Below the pieces are notes generated by a model. It was not told the DNA's origin. It made no database searches and saw nothing but the letters and a program-made list of their open reading frames with translations. From NCBI GenBank assembly GCA_963703335.1, contig OY969812.1:1674001-1738000 (forward strand): a stretch of DNA of 64,000 nt. The letters run 5' to 3'. Positions 49,139-57,062 of the stretch are shown here, piece by piece; positions within the stretch are counted from its first letter, which is position 1, and each line of letters begins with the position of its first letter. Source of the stretch: VRUE01 sp963703335. Lineage in GTDB: Bacteria > Actinomycetota > Thermoleophilia > Solirubrobacterales > 70-9. Position numbers and translations under genes: made by a program.

Positions 49139-50422
49139 TCAAGTAGTGGGGGAGAGGGACTGGACTTCGCGGCCACGATGCGCGAGCGCGTGGCGGGCGT
49201 TGACCGCGATCGCCCGCGGGAGGATCGCGGGGAAGGCGCGGCTGGGGCCGATGCAGCGCGTACCGAAGGCGTCGAAGGTTTCCGCCACGCGCTGATCCCG
49301 CGCGGCGGCGGAGAAGATCAGCCGCTCTCCCGGACGCATCTTCCTGCCGCTCGCGTACTCGTTGATCAGCGTCGCGTGCCCACGCAGGCCTCGCCGGTGC
49401 CGTCGCCGGTAACGGGCCAAGCCCGCCTGCAGCGGCTCATCGTCGCGCAGTGCAGGCGCCACACTGTCGGCGAGCCACTCGGCCGATTGAAAGGCCCAGC
49501 CGCAGCCGACCCCGAAGAGCGGGTCGACCGCCATTGCGGCATCCCCCACCAGCGCCAGGCCCGGCGCTACCGGCACCCGCACTTTGTTCGGCATCTCGAT
49601 CTTCCCCAGCACGGGACTGACCAAGCGTGAGACCTGGATCGGCGGCGCCTCAGGGACATTGCCGACGAAGGAGACCAGGGCTGCCTCGGGGTCGCGGCGG
49701 AACTCCGGCAGCCGGTCCTTGGTTGGCATCGCCGCGTAGAAGACGAGCCCGCTGTCGGTGGGGAAGGCGGCCGCCCAGTTCGGGTCGAGCATCCAGATCG
49801 TGCTGGCTCCGTCCGCAACGGCCGGCGGCCCGTCGAAATAGGCGCCGTAGGCGAAACGGCCGTGCGGGGAGGTCTTCGTCTTCACCGTTGCCAGCTCGGC
49901 GATGCGGGAGTCGCGGCCGTCGGCGCCGACCACAAGCTTGCCGGCGAGCGTGGTCTCCTCGCCCTCGCGATCGCGCACGACGACACCACGGACGTCGTCA
50001 CCCTCGCGGACCAGCTGCTCGGCGCTGCGGCCGAGCAGCAGCTCGACGCCCGGTGTCGCGGCCGCCGTTTCGCGGATCAGAGGGTCGAGCAGCTCGCGGC
50101 GCAGGTTGACTGCCTCACGGGCTTTGGAGGGCGGCGCTTCGATCCAGCCCCACTGGGTCCAAGCCCGCATCCGCGAGCGCAATCCCCCCGCCTCCATGAT
50201 CGGATCGAGCAGGTCGAGCCGTTCCAGCGTCGGCACGGCGGAGGCCTGGATGAAGTGGGAGCACATGCGCTTGAAGGCAGCGGGGTCGGGTTGCTTCTCC
50301 ACCAGGGCGACGCTGGCCCCGGCGCGGCCGAGCGCGATCGCGGTCGCGCAACCCGCCAGGCTGGCGCCTACGATCACCGCGTCGTAGTCGGATCGCTTGC
50401 CGTTGCTTTGCTTGTCGGGCAT
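49139..50422 (-). CDS. FAD-dependent oxidoreductase (geranylgeranyl reductase/monooxygenase-like)
   Basis: 427 residues from ATG 50422 with GGGAGG upstream. FAD site VIVGASLAGCATAIALGRAG (about 17-36), conserved Asp-Gly motif VVGADGRDSRIAEL, and GDAAMAVDPLFGVGCGWAFQ (FAD ribityl site) as in aromatic hydroxylases and polyprenyl reductases. Divergent PadR regulator in an AT-rich gap suggests substrate-induced control. Confidence 0.88.
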   Translation of the reverse strand: MPDKQSNGKRSDYDAVIVGASLAGCATAIALGRAGASVALVEKQPDPAAFKRMCSHFIQASAVPTLERLDLLDPIMEAGGLRSRMRAWTQWGWIEAPPSKAREAVNLRRELLDPLIRETAAATPGVELLLGRSAEQLVREGDDVRGVVVRDREGEETTLAGKLVVGADGRDSRIAELATVKTKTSPHGRFAYGAYFDGPPAVADGASTIWMLDPNWAAAFPTDSGLVFYAAMPTKDRLPEFRRDPEAALVSFVGNVPEAPPIQVSRLVSPVLGKIEMPNKVRVPVAPGLALVGDAAMAVDPLFGVGCGWAFQSAEWLADSVAPALRDDEPLQAGLARYRRRHRRGLRGHATLINEYASGRKMRPGERLIFSAAARDQRVAETFDAFGTRCIGPSRAFPAILPRAIAVNARHALAHRGREVQSLSPTT

Positions 50423-50467
50423 CTCGGCCTCCCGTGCGTTCGCTTTGACCAGTAGAATATTGGATAC

Positions 50468-50496
50468 TTCGTTCCGAACTATACGCATCGAACTAT
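50468..50496. promoter_or_regulatory. Candidate PadR operator region
   Basis: Two direct copies of CGAACTAT (50475-50482 and 50489-50496), and a small inverted repeat TTCG-TTC-CGAA (50468-50478), lie in the 72-bp gap between the FAD oxidoreductase and the PadR start; the second copy includes the ATG. Suggests autoregulation, but no known consensus is matched. Confidence 0.35.
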
Positions 50497-51034
50497 GAAG
50501 CGCAAGTTAACCCGCCTCACCTCGACCTCCTATGCCCTGCTTGCCCTGCTCGAACAGCTCGGCGAGGCAACCCCTTACGAGATTAAGCAGGCGATGGACA
50601 TGTCGATCGAGAACTTCTGGCCCGTCCCGCACACGACCGCCTACGAGGAGCCGGCGCGGCTGGCGGAGGGCGGCTACCTCTCGGTGCACCAGGAGGAGGG
50701 CGGCCGCCGCCGCAAGACTTACTCGCTCACCGAGGAGGGTCGGGCCGCGCTCGCCGCCTGGGCGGCTGACCCGGTTGCGGCGCCGCCGCAGGTGCGCGAC
50801 GAGGTCATGCTCAAGGTCTTTGCCGGAGCCGACCCAAGCGCTTTTCTGGAGCCGCGACGCACCTATCACCGCGAGAAGTTGGCCGAGCTGCAGGGTTATC
50901 TGGACGAAGTGCGCGGTGAGGAGGCCTGGCACCCTTCGGTGCTGGCGCTGACCGCCGGCGTCGTCTACCACCGCAAGATGCTCGAGATGCTCGACGAGTT
51001 GAACGGAGGCTCCTCAGCGGCCCGCCCGGGCTAG
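50495..51034 (+). CDS. PadR family transcriptional regulator
   Basis: 179 residues. N-terminal winged helix: LTSTSYALLALLEQLGEATP, YEIKQAMDMSIENFWPVPHT and RLAEGGYLSVHQEEGGRRRK, then a C-terminal dimerisation coiled coil (Vir_act_alpha_C) with REKLAELQGYLDEVRGEEA. Likely represses the divergent oxidoreductase. Its end overlaps the end of the convergent phosphatase gene. Confidence 0.92.
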   Translation: MKRKLTRLTSTSYALLALLEQLGEATPYEIKQAMDMSIENFWPVPHTTAYEEPARLAEGGYLSVHQEEGGRRRKTYSLTEEGRAALAAWAADPVAAPPQVRDEVMLKVFAGADPSAFLEPRRTYHREKLAELQGYLDEVRGEEAWHPSVLALTAGVVYHRKMLEMLDELNGGSSAARPG

Positions 51035-52692
51035 GCGGGGCTGGGGCGGATGGCGAGCAGGACCATGTCATCGCGCAATCTGCCGCCGCTGCGCGCGATC
51101 GCGTTCTGGCGCAAGCACTCGGTCATCTCGGCGAGGTCGAGGTCGGCAAAGGAGTGGGCCAGCTCGGCGAGGACCTCGGGCCCGACGTGAGTCTCCGGCG
51201 GGCCCGCCTCGAACCAGCCGTCGGTGGAGAGCACGAGCGTCTCCTCGGGCAGTAGCTCGGTCTCGTGCGCGGGCAGCGGTGCGTCGGCCCAGGCGCCAAG
51301 GACGGTGCCGCCGCCCAGCTGCACCGAGCCCTCGCTGGTGACGTGGATCGCGGGCGGGTGGCCCGCGGCGGCGAGGGAGACGCTCCAGCAGCCGGCTTGG
51401 CGCCGCAGGCGCAGCAGCAGCGCTGTGGCGAAGTCGTTGAGGCTGTGTCCCTCCAACAGCATCTCGTTGAGCCGCCCGAGCAGCTCAGCCGGGTCGTCGA
51501 GCTCGCGGGCGAGGCCGCGCATCGAGTGGCGCAGCGCGACCGAGACTCCGGCCGCCGCGCTGCCCTTGCCGGTTACGTCGCCGATCATGATCCAGCAACC
51601 GTCGTCGGTGGGCAGGATGTCGTAGAGGTCGCCGCCGATCTCCATCCCTTCGCCGTAGGCGTCGAGGACGACGGCGATATCGAGCCCGTCGACGAAAGGT
51701 GGCTCCGGCGGGCGCAGTCCGCGTTGCAAGTTCTGGGCGATCCGGTCGCGTTCCTCATAGAGGCGGGCATTGTCGAGCGCCATCGCCGCCCGGTCGGCGA
51801 GCTCGCTGAGCAGTTGAAGGTCGTTGGCCTCGTAGCGCAGGTCAGTGCTGGCGTGCAGGAACGAGAGTGCGCCGAGGGTCGAGCCACGCGCCACCAGCGG
51901 CGCCACCGCCGCCGATTGGTAGCGGGTCTCTTCGATCAGCTTGCGGTGAGTCTCACTCTGAACAACGTCCTTCATTACGCTCGGCGAGGTGAGATCGCGC
52001 CAGACCATCGGCCGGCCGGCGCGCAGCACCTGAGCGACGGGATGCTCACAGCGTGGGTCCAGTGGAGTGCGACGACGAATCTCCTCGAGCACCCGACCCG
52101 CCGCAGGGTTGGCCGCGCCGACGACGCTGTCGCCGATCCAGCCGTCGCGGCGGATGAAGTCGAGCACGCAAACCTCGGCCAGCTCCGGGACTGCCGTTTC
52201 GACGATCGACCTCGCGGTGCGGTCGAAATCGAGCGATGCATCGAGTCCCCGCGTCGCCGCGACGAGAAACTCCTGCGCCCGCCGCCGCCGCATCTCTTCG
52301 GTGATGTCGCGGGCGATCACCGAGGCGCCGACGATCCCGCGCTGGGGATGGTTGATCGGGGAGACCGTCAGCGAGACGTCGATGCGGACGCCGTCCTTGC
52401 GGATCCGCTCGGTCTCATAGGTCTCCACAACTTCGCCCCTGCGCACCCGGGCGAGGATCTCCTGCTCCTCGTTTTTGTGGTCGGCCGGGATCAGCAGGGA
52501 GATATGGGAGCCGACCGCTTCCGCCTCGCTGTAGCCGTAGAGGCGGACCGCCGCCGGATTCCAGGAGGTGATGACGCCGTCAAGATCCTTGCTCAACACT
52601 GCATCGCGGGTGCTGCGCACCACCTGGGCGAGACGGTAGAGCTCCTCGTCCGCGTCGCCGCCGGCTGTCGTCTCTGCCCGGGGAGACTTCAC
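51031..52692 (-). CDS. PAS-GAF-PP2C serine phosphatase (SpoIIE/RsbU-like)
   Basis: 553 residues. PAS domain about 20-135 (AVLSKDLDGVITSWNPAAVR), GAF domain about 150-310 (ASLDFDRTARSIVETAVPEL, APLVARGSTLGALSFLHAST) and a SpoIIE-type PPM phosphatase about 325-550 with GMEIGGDLYDILPTDDGCWI, MIGDVTGKGSAAAGVSVALR and LRDDMVLLAIRP (metal-binding Asp residues). It probably dephosphorylates an anti-anti-sigma factor in a stress or light/redox sensing route. No partner gene seen in the window. Confidence 0.93.
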   Translation of the reverse strand: MKSPRAETTAGGDADEELYRLAQVVRSTRDAVLSKDLDGVITSWNPAAVRLYGYSEAEAVGSHISLLIPADHKNEEQEILARVRRGEVVETYETERIRKDGVRIDVSLTVSPINHPQRGIVGASVIARDITEEMRRRRAQEFLVAATRGLDASLDFDRTARSIVETAVPELAEVCVLDFIRRDGWIGDSVVGAANPAAGRVLEEIRRRTPLDPRCEHPVAQVLRAGRPMVWRDLTSPSVMKDVVQSETHRKLIEETRYQSAAVAPLVARGSTLGALSFLHASTDLRYEANDLQLLSELADRAAMALDNARLYEERDRIAQNLQRGLRPPEPPFVDGLDIAVVLDAYGEGMEIGGDLYDILPTDDGCWIMIGDVTGKGSAAAGVSVALRHSMRGLARELDDPAELLGRLNEMLLEGHSLNDFATALLLRLRRQAGCWSVSLAAAGHPPAIHVTSEGSVQLGGGTVLGAWADAPLPAHETELLPEETLVLSTDGWFEAGPPETHVGPEVLAELAHSFADLDLAEMTECLRQNAIARSGGRLRDDMVLLAIRPSPA

Positions 52693-52943
52693 CGGCCAAA
52701 GCTACTCCAGCGCTGTTCCCGCCGCTGAAGTACGCCTAAGTTCCGATATAGAACCACGCGAAACTACATACCCATCGACTTAGTAGGCTGGTTTTCGACC
52801 TACCACACGGGCCAGCGCGCATGACTTGCAAGAGCTGACCGGGCTGCGGGGGATTTCTATCCAACGCCGCCCGTGCAGAGGTCGCGCGAGGAGCGATTGA
52901 GGTTGGCGACTCTGTCGAAACCCCGAGCCCGTGGAGCACTCTC

Positions 52944-53309
52944 ATGGCTGGAAAAGAGACACCCAAAGGTGGTCAAGCACTGGTTGAGCTCTCCAACGCA
53001 ATGGTTGGGCTGCATCGCGAGTATTTCGGCCGGGGGCCGGGGGCGGCGAAGAGCTTCTTCAACGACGAGATGGTCGTCTGTGTGCTCACCGACATCTACA
53101 CGGCGGTCGAGCGCACGCTGATTCGCGCTGGCCAAGCCGAGCACGTGCGTCGCACCCGCAGCTTGCACCAGGAAGCGCTCGAGGACGAGTACAAAGCGAG
53201 CGTCGAGCAAATCATGGGCCGCCCCGTGGACGCCTTCCTCAGCGTCGTCCACGTTGACCCCGATGTGGCGGTCGAGGTCTTCCTGCTTGGCGAGGCGCCG
53301 GTCGCCTAG
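52944..53309 (+). CDS. DUF2294 protein, copy 2
   Basis: 121 residues. MVGLHREYFGRGPGAAKSFF and LTDIYTAVERTLIRAGQAEH with VVHVDPDVAVEVFLLGEAP, same pattern as the other two. Convergent with copy 3; their stop codons overlap. Divergent relatives rather than recent duplicates. Confidence 0.9.
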   Translation: MAGKETPKGGQALVELSNAMVGLHREYFGRGPGAAKSFFNDEMVVCVLTDIYTAVERTLIRAGQAEHVRRTRSLHQEALEDEYKASVEQIMGRPVDAFLSVVHVDPDVAVEVFLLGEAPVA

Positions 53310-53731
53310 GGCCCGCCGTCTTCCGGCTCGGCAAAGATGAAGAACTCGAGAGCGAGGTTGGCGTCGACGTCGACCTGGCTGAGGAAAACCTTGACGGGCC
53401 GGCTGGTGATCCGTTCGACGACGTCGATGAACTCGTCTTTGACCGCCTCCTGGAACTTCTTGCGGGTCTCGCTGACGTGCCCGCTCGAGCCGGCCCCGAT
53501 CAAGGTCCGCTCGGCGGTGGTGAAGATCTCCTCGAGGATGCAGACCGCGTAGTCGTTCTGCAGGTAGCTGCGCGCCTTTGTCGGCCCGCGGCCGTAGAGG
53601 CGAGCGTGCAGCTGCACGATCTCACGCGAAAGTTGAGATACCAGCGCCCCTCGCGCAGCGGGGCTTTCTTGGGAATCAGGACGATCCAAGTGACGGCTCC
53701 TGTAGATGTTGCTTGAGCGAGTGGTGCGCAA
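53306..53731 (-). CDS. DUF2294 protein, copy 3
   Basis: 141 residues. REIVQLHARLYGRGPTKARS, LQNDYAVCILEEIFTTAERT and DVDANLALEFFIFAEPEDGG match copies 1 and 2. The N-terminal about 30 residues are not conserved, so the true start may be later. Convergent with copy 2. Confidence 0.88.
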   Translation of the reverse strand: MRTTRSSNIYRSRHLDRPDSQESPAARGALVSQLSREIVQLHARLYGRGPTKARSYLQNDYAVCILEEIFTTAERTLIGAGSSGHVSETRKKFQEAVKDEFIDVVERITSRPVKVFLSQVDVDANLALEFFIFAEPEDGGP

Positions 53732-53975
53732 AGCTCTTGCGCCCGCTTACCGCCGCGGAGCCGTTTGCCCTGGCTTCGTATCTTTCGCACCCTGCCCGGC
53801 GGCCTCTGGGACCCCCGAACCTGGCTGACGCTCGGCGCCGCCAGGGCACTCGAGCGCGAGAAGCATATCGGTGGGCAACGCGACCGGGCGAGGAAGGTTG
53901 AGGCGCAGGTGTCGATCGCGTGTCTGCCCGTTCGTCGTAGGGGTAGAGATTCGACAACGAACAAAGGAGAGCAGG

Positions 53976-54551
53976 ATGGGCAAGATCGTCGTAACCGAGT
54001 TCGTATCCCTCGATGGCGTGATGGAGGACCCCGGTGGAGCCGAGGACTACAGGCACGGCGGCTGGACCTTCGAGATCGACCGTGGCGATGAGGGCAACCA
54101 GTTCAAGCTCGACGAGGTGATCGAGGCGGAGGCGCAGCTGCTCGGCCGGACCACCTACGAAGGCTTCGCCGCTGCCTGGCCGTCGCGCGAAGACCCCGGC
54201 GGTTTCGCCGAGAGGATGAACTCGATGCCGAAGTACGTCGTCTCCTCGACCTTGCAGGAGGCGAGCTGGAACAACTCGACGATCCTGCGTGGCGATCTCG
54301 CCGACGAGGTCGCGAAGCTGCACCGCGAGATCGACGGCACGATCCTCGTCGCCGGCAGCGCCCAACTGGTCCAAGGCCTGCTCGAGCACGACCTCATCGA
54401 CGAGCTGCACCTGATGGTCTTCCCGGTCGTGCTCGGCGATGGCAAGCGCCTCTTCGGCGACGTCAGCGAGAAGAAGCCCCTGCGCCTGCTCGATTCGAAG
54501 ACGGTCGGCGAGGGCGTCACGATCCTCACTTTTGAGCCGGCGGCTCGCTGA
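53976..54551 (+). CDS. RibD_C / dihydrofolate-reductase-like protein
   Basis: 191 residues from ATG 53976 with AAAGGAG upstream. MGKIVVTEFVSLDGVMEDPG, AEAQLLGRTTYEGFAAAWPS, ILVAGSAQLVQGLLEHDLID and VFPVVLGDGKRLFGD are typical of the RibD C-terminal-like family of small NADPH-dependent reductases. Likely enzyme activity unknown. The upstream 240 bp hold no recognisable gene. Confidence 0.93.
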   Translation: MGKIVVTEFVSLDGVMEDPGGAEDYRHGGWTFEIDRGDEGNQFKLDEVIEAEAQLLGRTTYEGFAAAWPSREDPGGFAERMNSMPKYVVSSTLQEASWNNSTILRGDLADEVAKLHREIDGTILVAGSAQLVQGLLEHDLIDELHLMVFPVVLGDGKRLFGDVSEKKPLRLLDSKTVGEGVTILTFEPAAR

Positions 54552-54573
54552 AGAACAGGAGGCGCTCTACTGC

Positions 54574-54750
54574 ATGCGCGCGAGCCGGCGCAAGCAGGAT
54601 GCCGAAGCCGCGCTCGCAGAGCATCGGGCCGCGAGCGAGCCGGAGCGGTTTGCAGTGCCACTGCTCTCCGCGATCGTGAAGCCCGCCTCGCAGGTCTGGG
54701 GGCACCCAGATTCACCCGCCGGACGCCCGCAGAACGACTGCTTCAAATAG
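54574..54750 (+). CDS. Possible small protein
   Basis: 58 codons, MRASRRKQDAEAALAEHRAA onward, mostly G/C in third positions. AGGAGG lies about 12 bp upstream of the ATG, a long spacing. No family recognised. It may be only an open frame in the gap after the RibD_C gene. Confidence 0.25.
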   Translation: MRASRRKQDAEAALAEHRAASEPERFAVPLLSAIVKPASQVWGHPDSPAGRPQNDCFK

Positions 54751-54790
54751 GCTTTGGTTTTCCTTTCCAAAGGGCGGGTATCCGGCCCGC

Positions 54791-55015
54791 ATGATCGACA
54801 CCAAGCCGATTCCCGAGCCCGGTGAGCGCTGGCTCAGTTGCCCTCCCTACGTGCTGATCGCGCACGTCTTGTGGGTTGAGCGAACCGCCGAGCCTCCCCT
54901 CGTCAGCTACGAGCTGCAGGACGACGACGGAGTCCCGATCGAAGTCGTCGAGCACGCTGTGCTCGACGACGGCTGGTGGAAGGCGTTCCAGCCGATGCGC
55001 CGTCGCTTCGGCTAG
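54791..55015 (+). CDS. Hypothetical small protein
   Basis: 74 residues, GERWLSCPPYVLIAHVLWVE and ELQDDDGVPIEVVEHAVLDD, a short all-beta-like pattern. Not recognised. Starts with MIDTKPIPEPGERW and its stop overlaps the convergent zinc-ribbon gene by 4 bp. Confidence 0.65.
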   Translation: MIDTKPIPEPGERWLSCPPYVLIAHVLWVERTAEPPLVSYELQDDDGVPIEVVEHAVLDDGWWKAFQPMRRRFG

Positions 55016-55251
55016 GAGACCGAGTCTGGACTGGGTTGGGCGATCGGCTCGCGACGACCCTCGCCCGCTCGTTTTGAGGCCACGGTAAGCGGCACGCTGC
55101 GCAGCTTCGGCCGCGTCCCCTCGGGGAATTCGAAGGGCTTGAAAGCAAGTCGCGAGGTGACCTGATCGCGAACTTGACAGCGGGGACAGTTCTCGATCGC
55201 CACCGCATGCATCGCGCTGTAGCTGCTTCCGCATCGCTCACACCTGAACAT
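55012..55251 (-). CDS. Small zinc-ribbon protein
   Basis: 79 residues. MFRCERCGSSYSAMHAVAIE followed by CPRCQ gives two CxxC pairs (Cys4, Cys7 and Cys22, Cys25) for one zinc. The C-terminal half is basic and low complexity (KRAGEGRREPIAQPSPDS). Likely nucleic-acid or protein-binding; function unknown. Confidence 0.7.
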   Translation of the reverse strand: MFRCERCGSSYSAMHAVAIENCPRCQVRDQVTSRLAFKPFEFPEGTRPKLRSVPLTVASKRAGEGRREPIAQPSPDSVS

Positions 55252-55347
55252 CGGAGACCTTCCGTAGACAACCCAAGTACTTAAAACTTACTACGCCTAG
55301 CTAATTGGACAACCCGAACGAATGATCTCTACCCTGATCGACGGATT

Positions 55348-55365
55348 GTCTAACGCGAGTTAGAC
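55348..55365. terminator. Hairpin at the end of the DUF4235 gene
   Basis: GTCTAAC / GTTAGAC form a perfect 7-bp stem with GCGA loop (55348-55365). The stop of the DUF4235 gene (55360-55362) lies in the stem. No T-run follows, so it is a weak terminator call. Confidence 0.5.
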
Positions 55366-55632
55366 CTCGGCTTTGTCCTCGCCGGGCCAGCTGCCCGTTG
55401 CCGAAGCGAAGCCAAGGCGGGCTCCGCGATCGACCATCCCTTTGACGAGGCGGAAGATCGCGCCCTCGATCGCCAGCGCCGCGACCAGCTTCGGATAGGA
55501 GACCTGGCGGTCCTCGACCTCGGGCGGGTCCTCCTCGTCGATCACCGCCCAGACTCGCTCAAAGCCCTTTTGGGCAGCGAAGCCGGCGGCCAGGCCAGCG
55601 AGGATCCCAATCGGGGTAAAGAGCACCTTCAC
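55360..55632 (-). CDS. DUF4235 membrane protein
   Basis: 90 residues. Two hydrophobic helices (about 5-22 and 48-65), MKVLFTPIGILAGLAAGFAA and DRQVSYPKLVAALAIEGAIF, with the conserved WAVIDEEDPPEVED between. Matches DUF4235, a small actinobacterial membrane family. Function unknown. Confidence 0.85.
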   Translation of the reverse strand: MKVLFTPIGILAGLAAGFAAQKGFERVWAVIDEEDPPEVEDRQVSYPKLVAALAIEGAIFRLVKGMVDRGARLGFASATGSWPGEDKAEV

Positions 55633-55746
55633 GCTGGCGAGTTACCCGCGCCATTGCGGCGGCAAACTGTGCCGGCCAGGCACGCTGCTTGCGTCCCCAG
55701 ACATTCGTGTTTACCATTGGCCGCTCCAACGGCAGCGGGGCGGGGG

Positions 55747-56214
55747 ATGGGCGAGGGCGCACAGCAATCAGATGAGTTCGCGTTTGCCTTCGATTCGGCG
55801 TTCGCGGCTTTGCAGGTGCGCATCGAGTCGGCATGCGTCGCCGCACGCGATTGGCCCGTCGGCGTGGCCGCCGGAATTCGCGTTGCCTTCGAGTGGGTCG
55901 CCGCCGAGCCCGGCGCGGCGCAACTGCTGACCAACGAGGCCCTTGCCGGCGGCAGCGCCGGCTTCGAGCGCTATGAGCGCATGGTCTCCTACGTCGCCGG
56001 CCTGCTGGCTCCCGGTCGCGAGCAGGCCAACCACGGCGAGCGCCTGCCCGAGCTCACCGAGCGGGCGATGGCAAGCGGGGTCGCGATGCTCGTCGCCCAG
56101 CGGCTCTCGCTCGGGCAGGAGGCGGAGCTTCCAGCTCTCGCGGTCGAGGCGACCCAGTTCGTCCTCACCCCATACCTGGGCGGCTCCGAGGCGAGAAGGA
56201 TCGCGCTCGGCTGA
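55747..56214 (+). CDS. TetR ligand-binding domain lacking an HTH
   Basis: 155 residues from ATG 55747. It matches the C-terminal part of TetR proteins of the 16-22 kb cluster: VGVAAGIRVAFEWVAAEPGA, LLTNEALAGGSAGFERYER, LPELTERAMASGVAMLVAQR and AVEATQFVLTPYLGGSEARR. The N-terminal HTH is absent and the upstream 110 bp do not encode one. It is either a truncated gene or a ligand-binding protein that could titrate effectors or form mixed dimers. Confidence 0.75.
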   Translation: MGEGAQQSDEFAFAFDSAFAALQVRIESACVAARDWPVGVAAGIRVAFEWVAAEPGAAQLLTNEALAGGSAGFERYERMVSYVAGLLAPGREQANHGERLPELTERAMASGVAMLVAQRLSLGQEAELPALAVEATQFVLTPYLGGSEARRIALG

Positions 56215-56220
56215 GCAGAT

Positions 56221-56250
56221 TTGACATGTGACTATTTAGTCACCTATAGT
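56221..56250 (+). promoter_or_regulatory. Promoter with palindromic operator in the spacer (ArsR-AHSA1 gene)
   Basis: TTGACA (56221-56226) and TATAGT (56245-56250) with 18-bp spacer. The spacer contains a perfect inverted repeat GTGACTA-TT-TAGTCAC (56228-56243), positioned for repression by the ArsR-type protein of the next gene. TSS would be near 56257, making the mRNA leaderless (ATG 56258). Confidence 0.8.
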
Positions 56251-56257
56251 CTCGTCC

Positions 56258-57025
56258 ATGGACGAGGTGTTCAAGGCGCTTGCCGACCCGACCCGGCGCA
56301 GCTTGCTCGACGAGCTCTTCGAGCGGGATGGGCAGACGCTCAGCGAGCTCGAGCAACGCCTGCCGATGACGCGCTTCGGCGTTATGAAGCACCTGCGAGT
56401 GCTCGAGGAGGCCGGTCTGGTCAAGACCCGCAAGCGCGGCCGCGAGAAGCTGCACTTCCTCAACCCCGTCCCGATCCGGCTCGCCCACGACCGTTGGGTG
56501 AGCAAGTACGCCGAGCCCTGGGCAGCCGCCCTGAGCGGGCTCAAGCACGAACTGGAGGAGAAGACGATGGAGAAGGTTTTCGAGATCTACATCAAGACCA
56601 CGCCCGAGCGGCTCTGGGAGGCGATCACCGATCCCGAGTTGCGGGCCAAGTACAGCTTCGGCGTTGGCGTCGCCTCGGATTGGTCGCCGGGCTCGAGCTA
56701 CGAGGCGGCGCACGCGCAGGCCGGCATCGCGATCAGCGAGGGGGAGAACCTCGAGGTCGATCCGCCGCGCCGGCTGGTGCAGAGCTTCACCGCGCTGTGG
56801 AGCGACGACGTCAAGAGCGAAGGCACCTCGCGGGTGACCTGGGAGATCGCGCCGGTCGGCGATTCCTGCCAGCTGACCGTCACCCACGACCAGCTCCCCG
56901 AGGGTGCCAATTCCGAACTGTACGGCGGCTGGCCGATGATCCTCTCCGGCCTCAAGACCCTGCTGGAGACCGGCGAGGAGCTGACCACGCCGGGCTCGCT
57001 GCGCTACAAGGAGGGCTGGGAGTAA
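56258..57025 (+). CDS. ArsR HTH fused to AHSA1/SRPBCC domain
   Basis: 255 residues. ArsR winged helix about 1-90: DEVFKALADPTRRSLLDELF, LPMTRFGVMKHLRVLEEAGL and VKTRKRGREKLHFLNPVPIR. A second domain from about 105: FEIYIKTTPERLWEAITDPE, SYEAAHAQAGIAISEGENLE and GWPMILSGLKTLLETGEEL, matching AHSA1/Aha1-C-type SRPBCC, a lipid/ligand-binding fold. Such fusions are autorepressors that sense a small hydrophobic compound. Operator and promoter at 56221-56250. Confidence 0.92.
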   Translation: MDEVFKALADPTRRSLLDELFERDGQTLSELEQRLPMTRFGVMKHLRVLEEAGLVKTRKRGREKLHFLNPVPIRLAHDRWVSKYAEPWAAALSGLKHELEEKTMEKVFEIYIKTTPERLWEAITDPELRAKYSFGVGVASDWSPGSSYEAAHAQAGIAISEGENLEVDPPRRLVQSFTALWSDDVKSEGTSRVTWEIAPVGDSCQLTVTHDQLPEGANSELYGGWPMILSGLKTLLETGEELTTPGSLRYKEGWE

Positions 57026-57028
57026 TAC

Positions 57029-57056
57029 TTGATTTTTCTTTACTAAAAGATATGAT
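57029..57056 (+). promoter_or_regulatory. Promoter of the matrixin gene
   Basis: TTGATT (57029-57034), 16-bp spacer, TATGAT (57051-57056). TSS near 57062-57063, coincident with ATG 57063, so the transcript is leaderless. Confidence 0.7.
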
Positions 57057-57062
57057 TTCGCT

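Noticed and set aside
53732..53975. Possible gene between DUF2294 copy 3 and the RibD_C gene
   Set aside because: Frames here lack a start with ribosome binding site and no family is recognised; likely leader.
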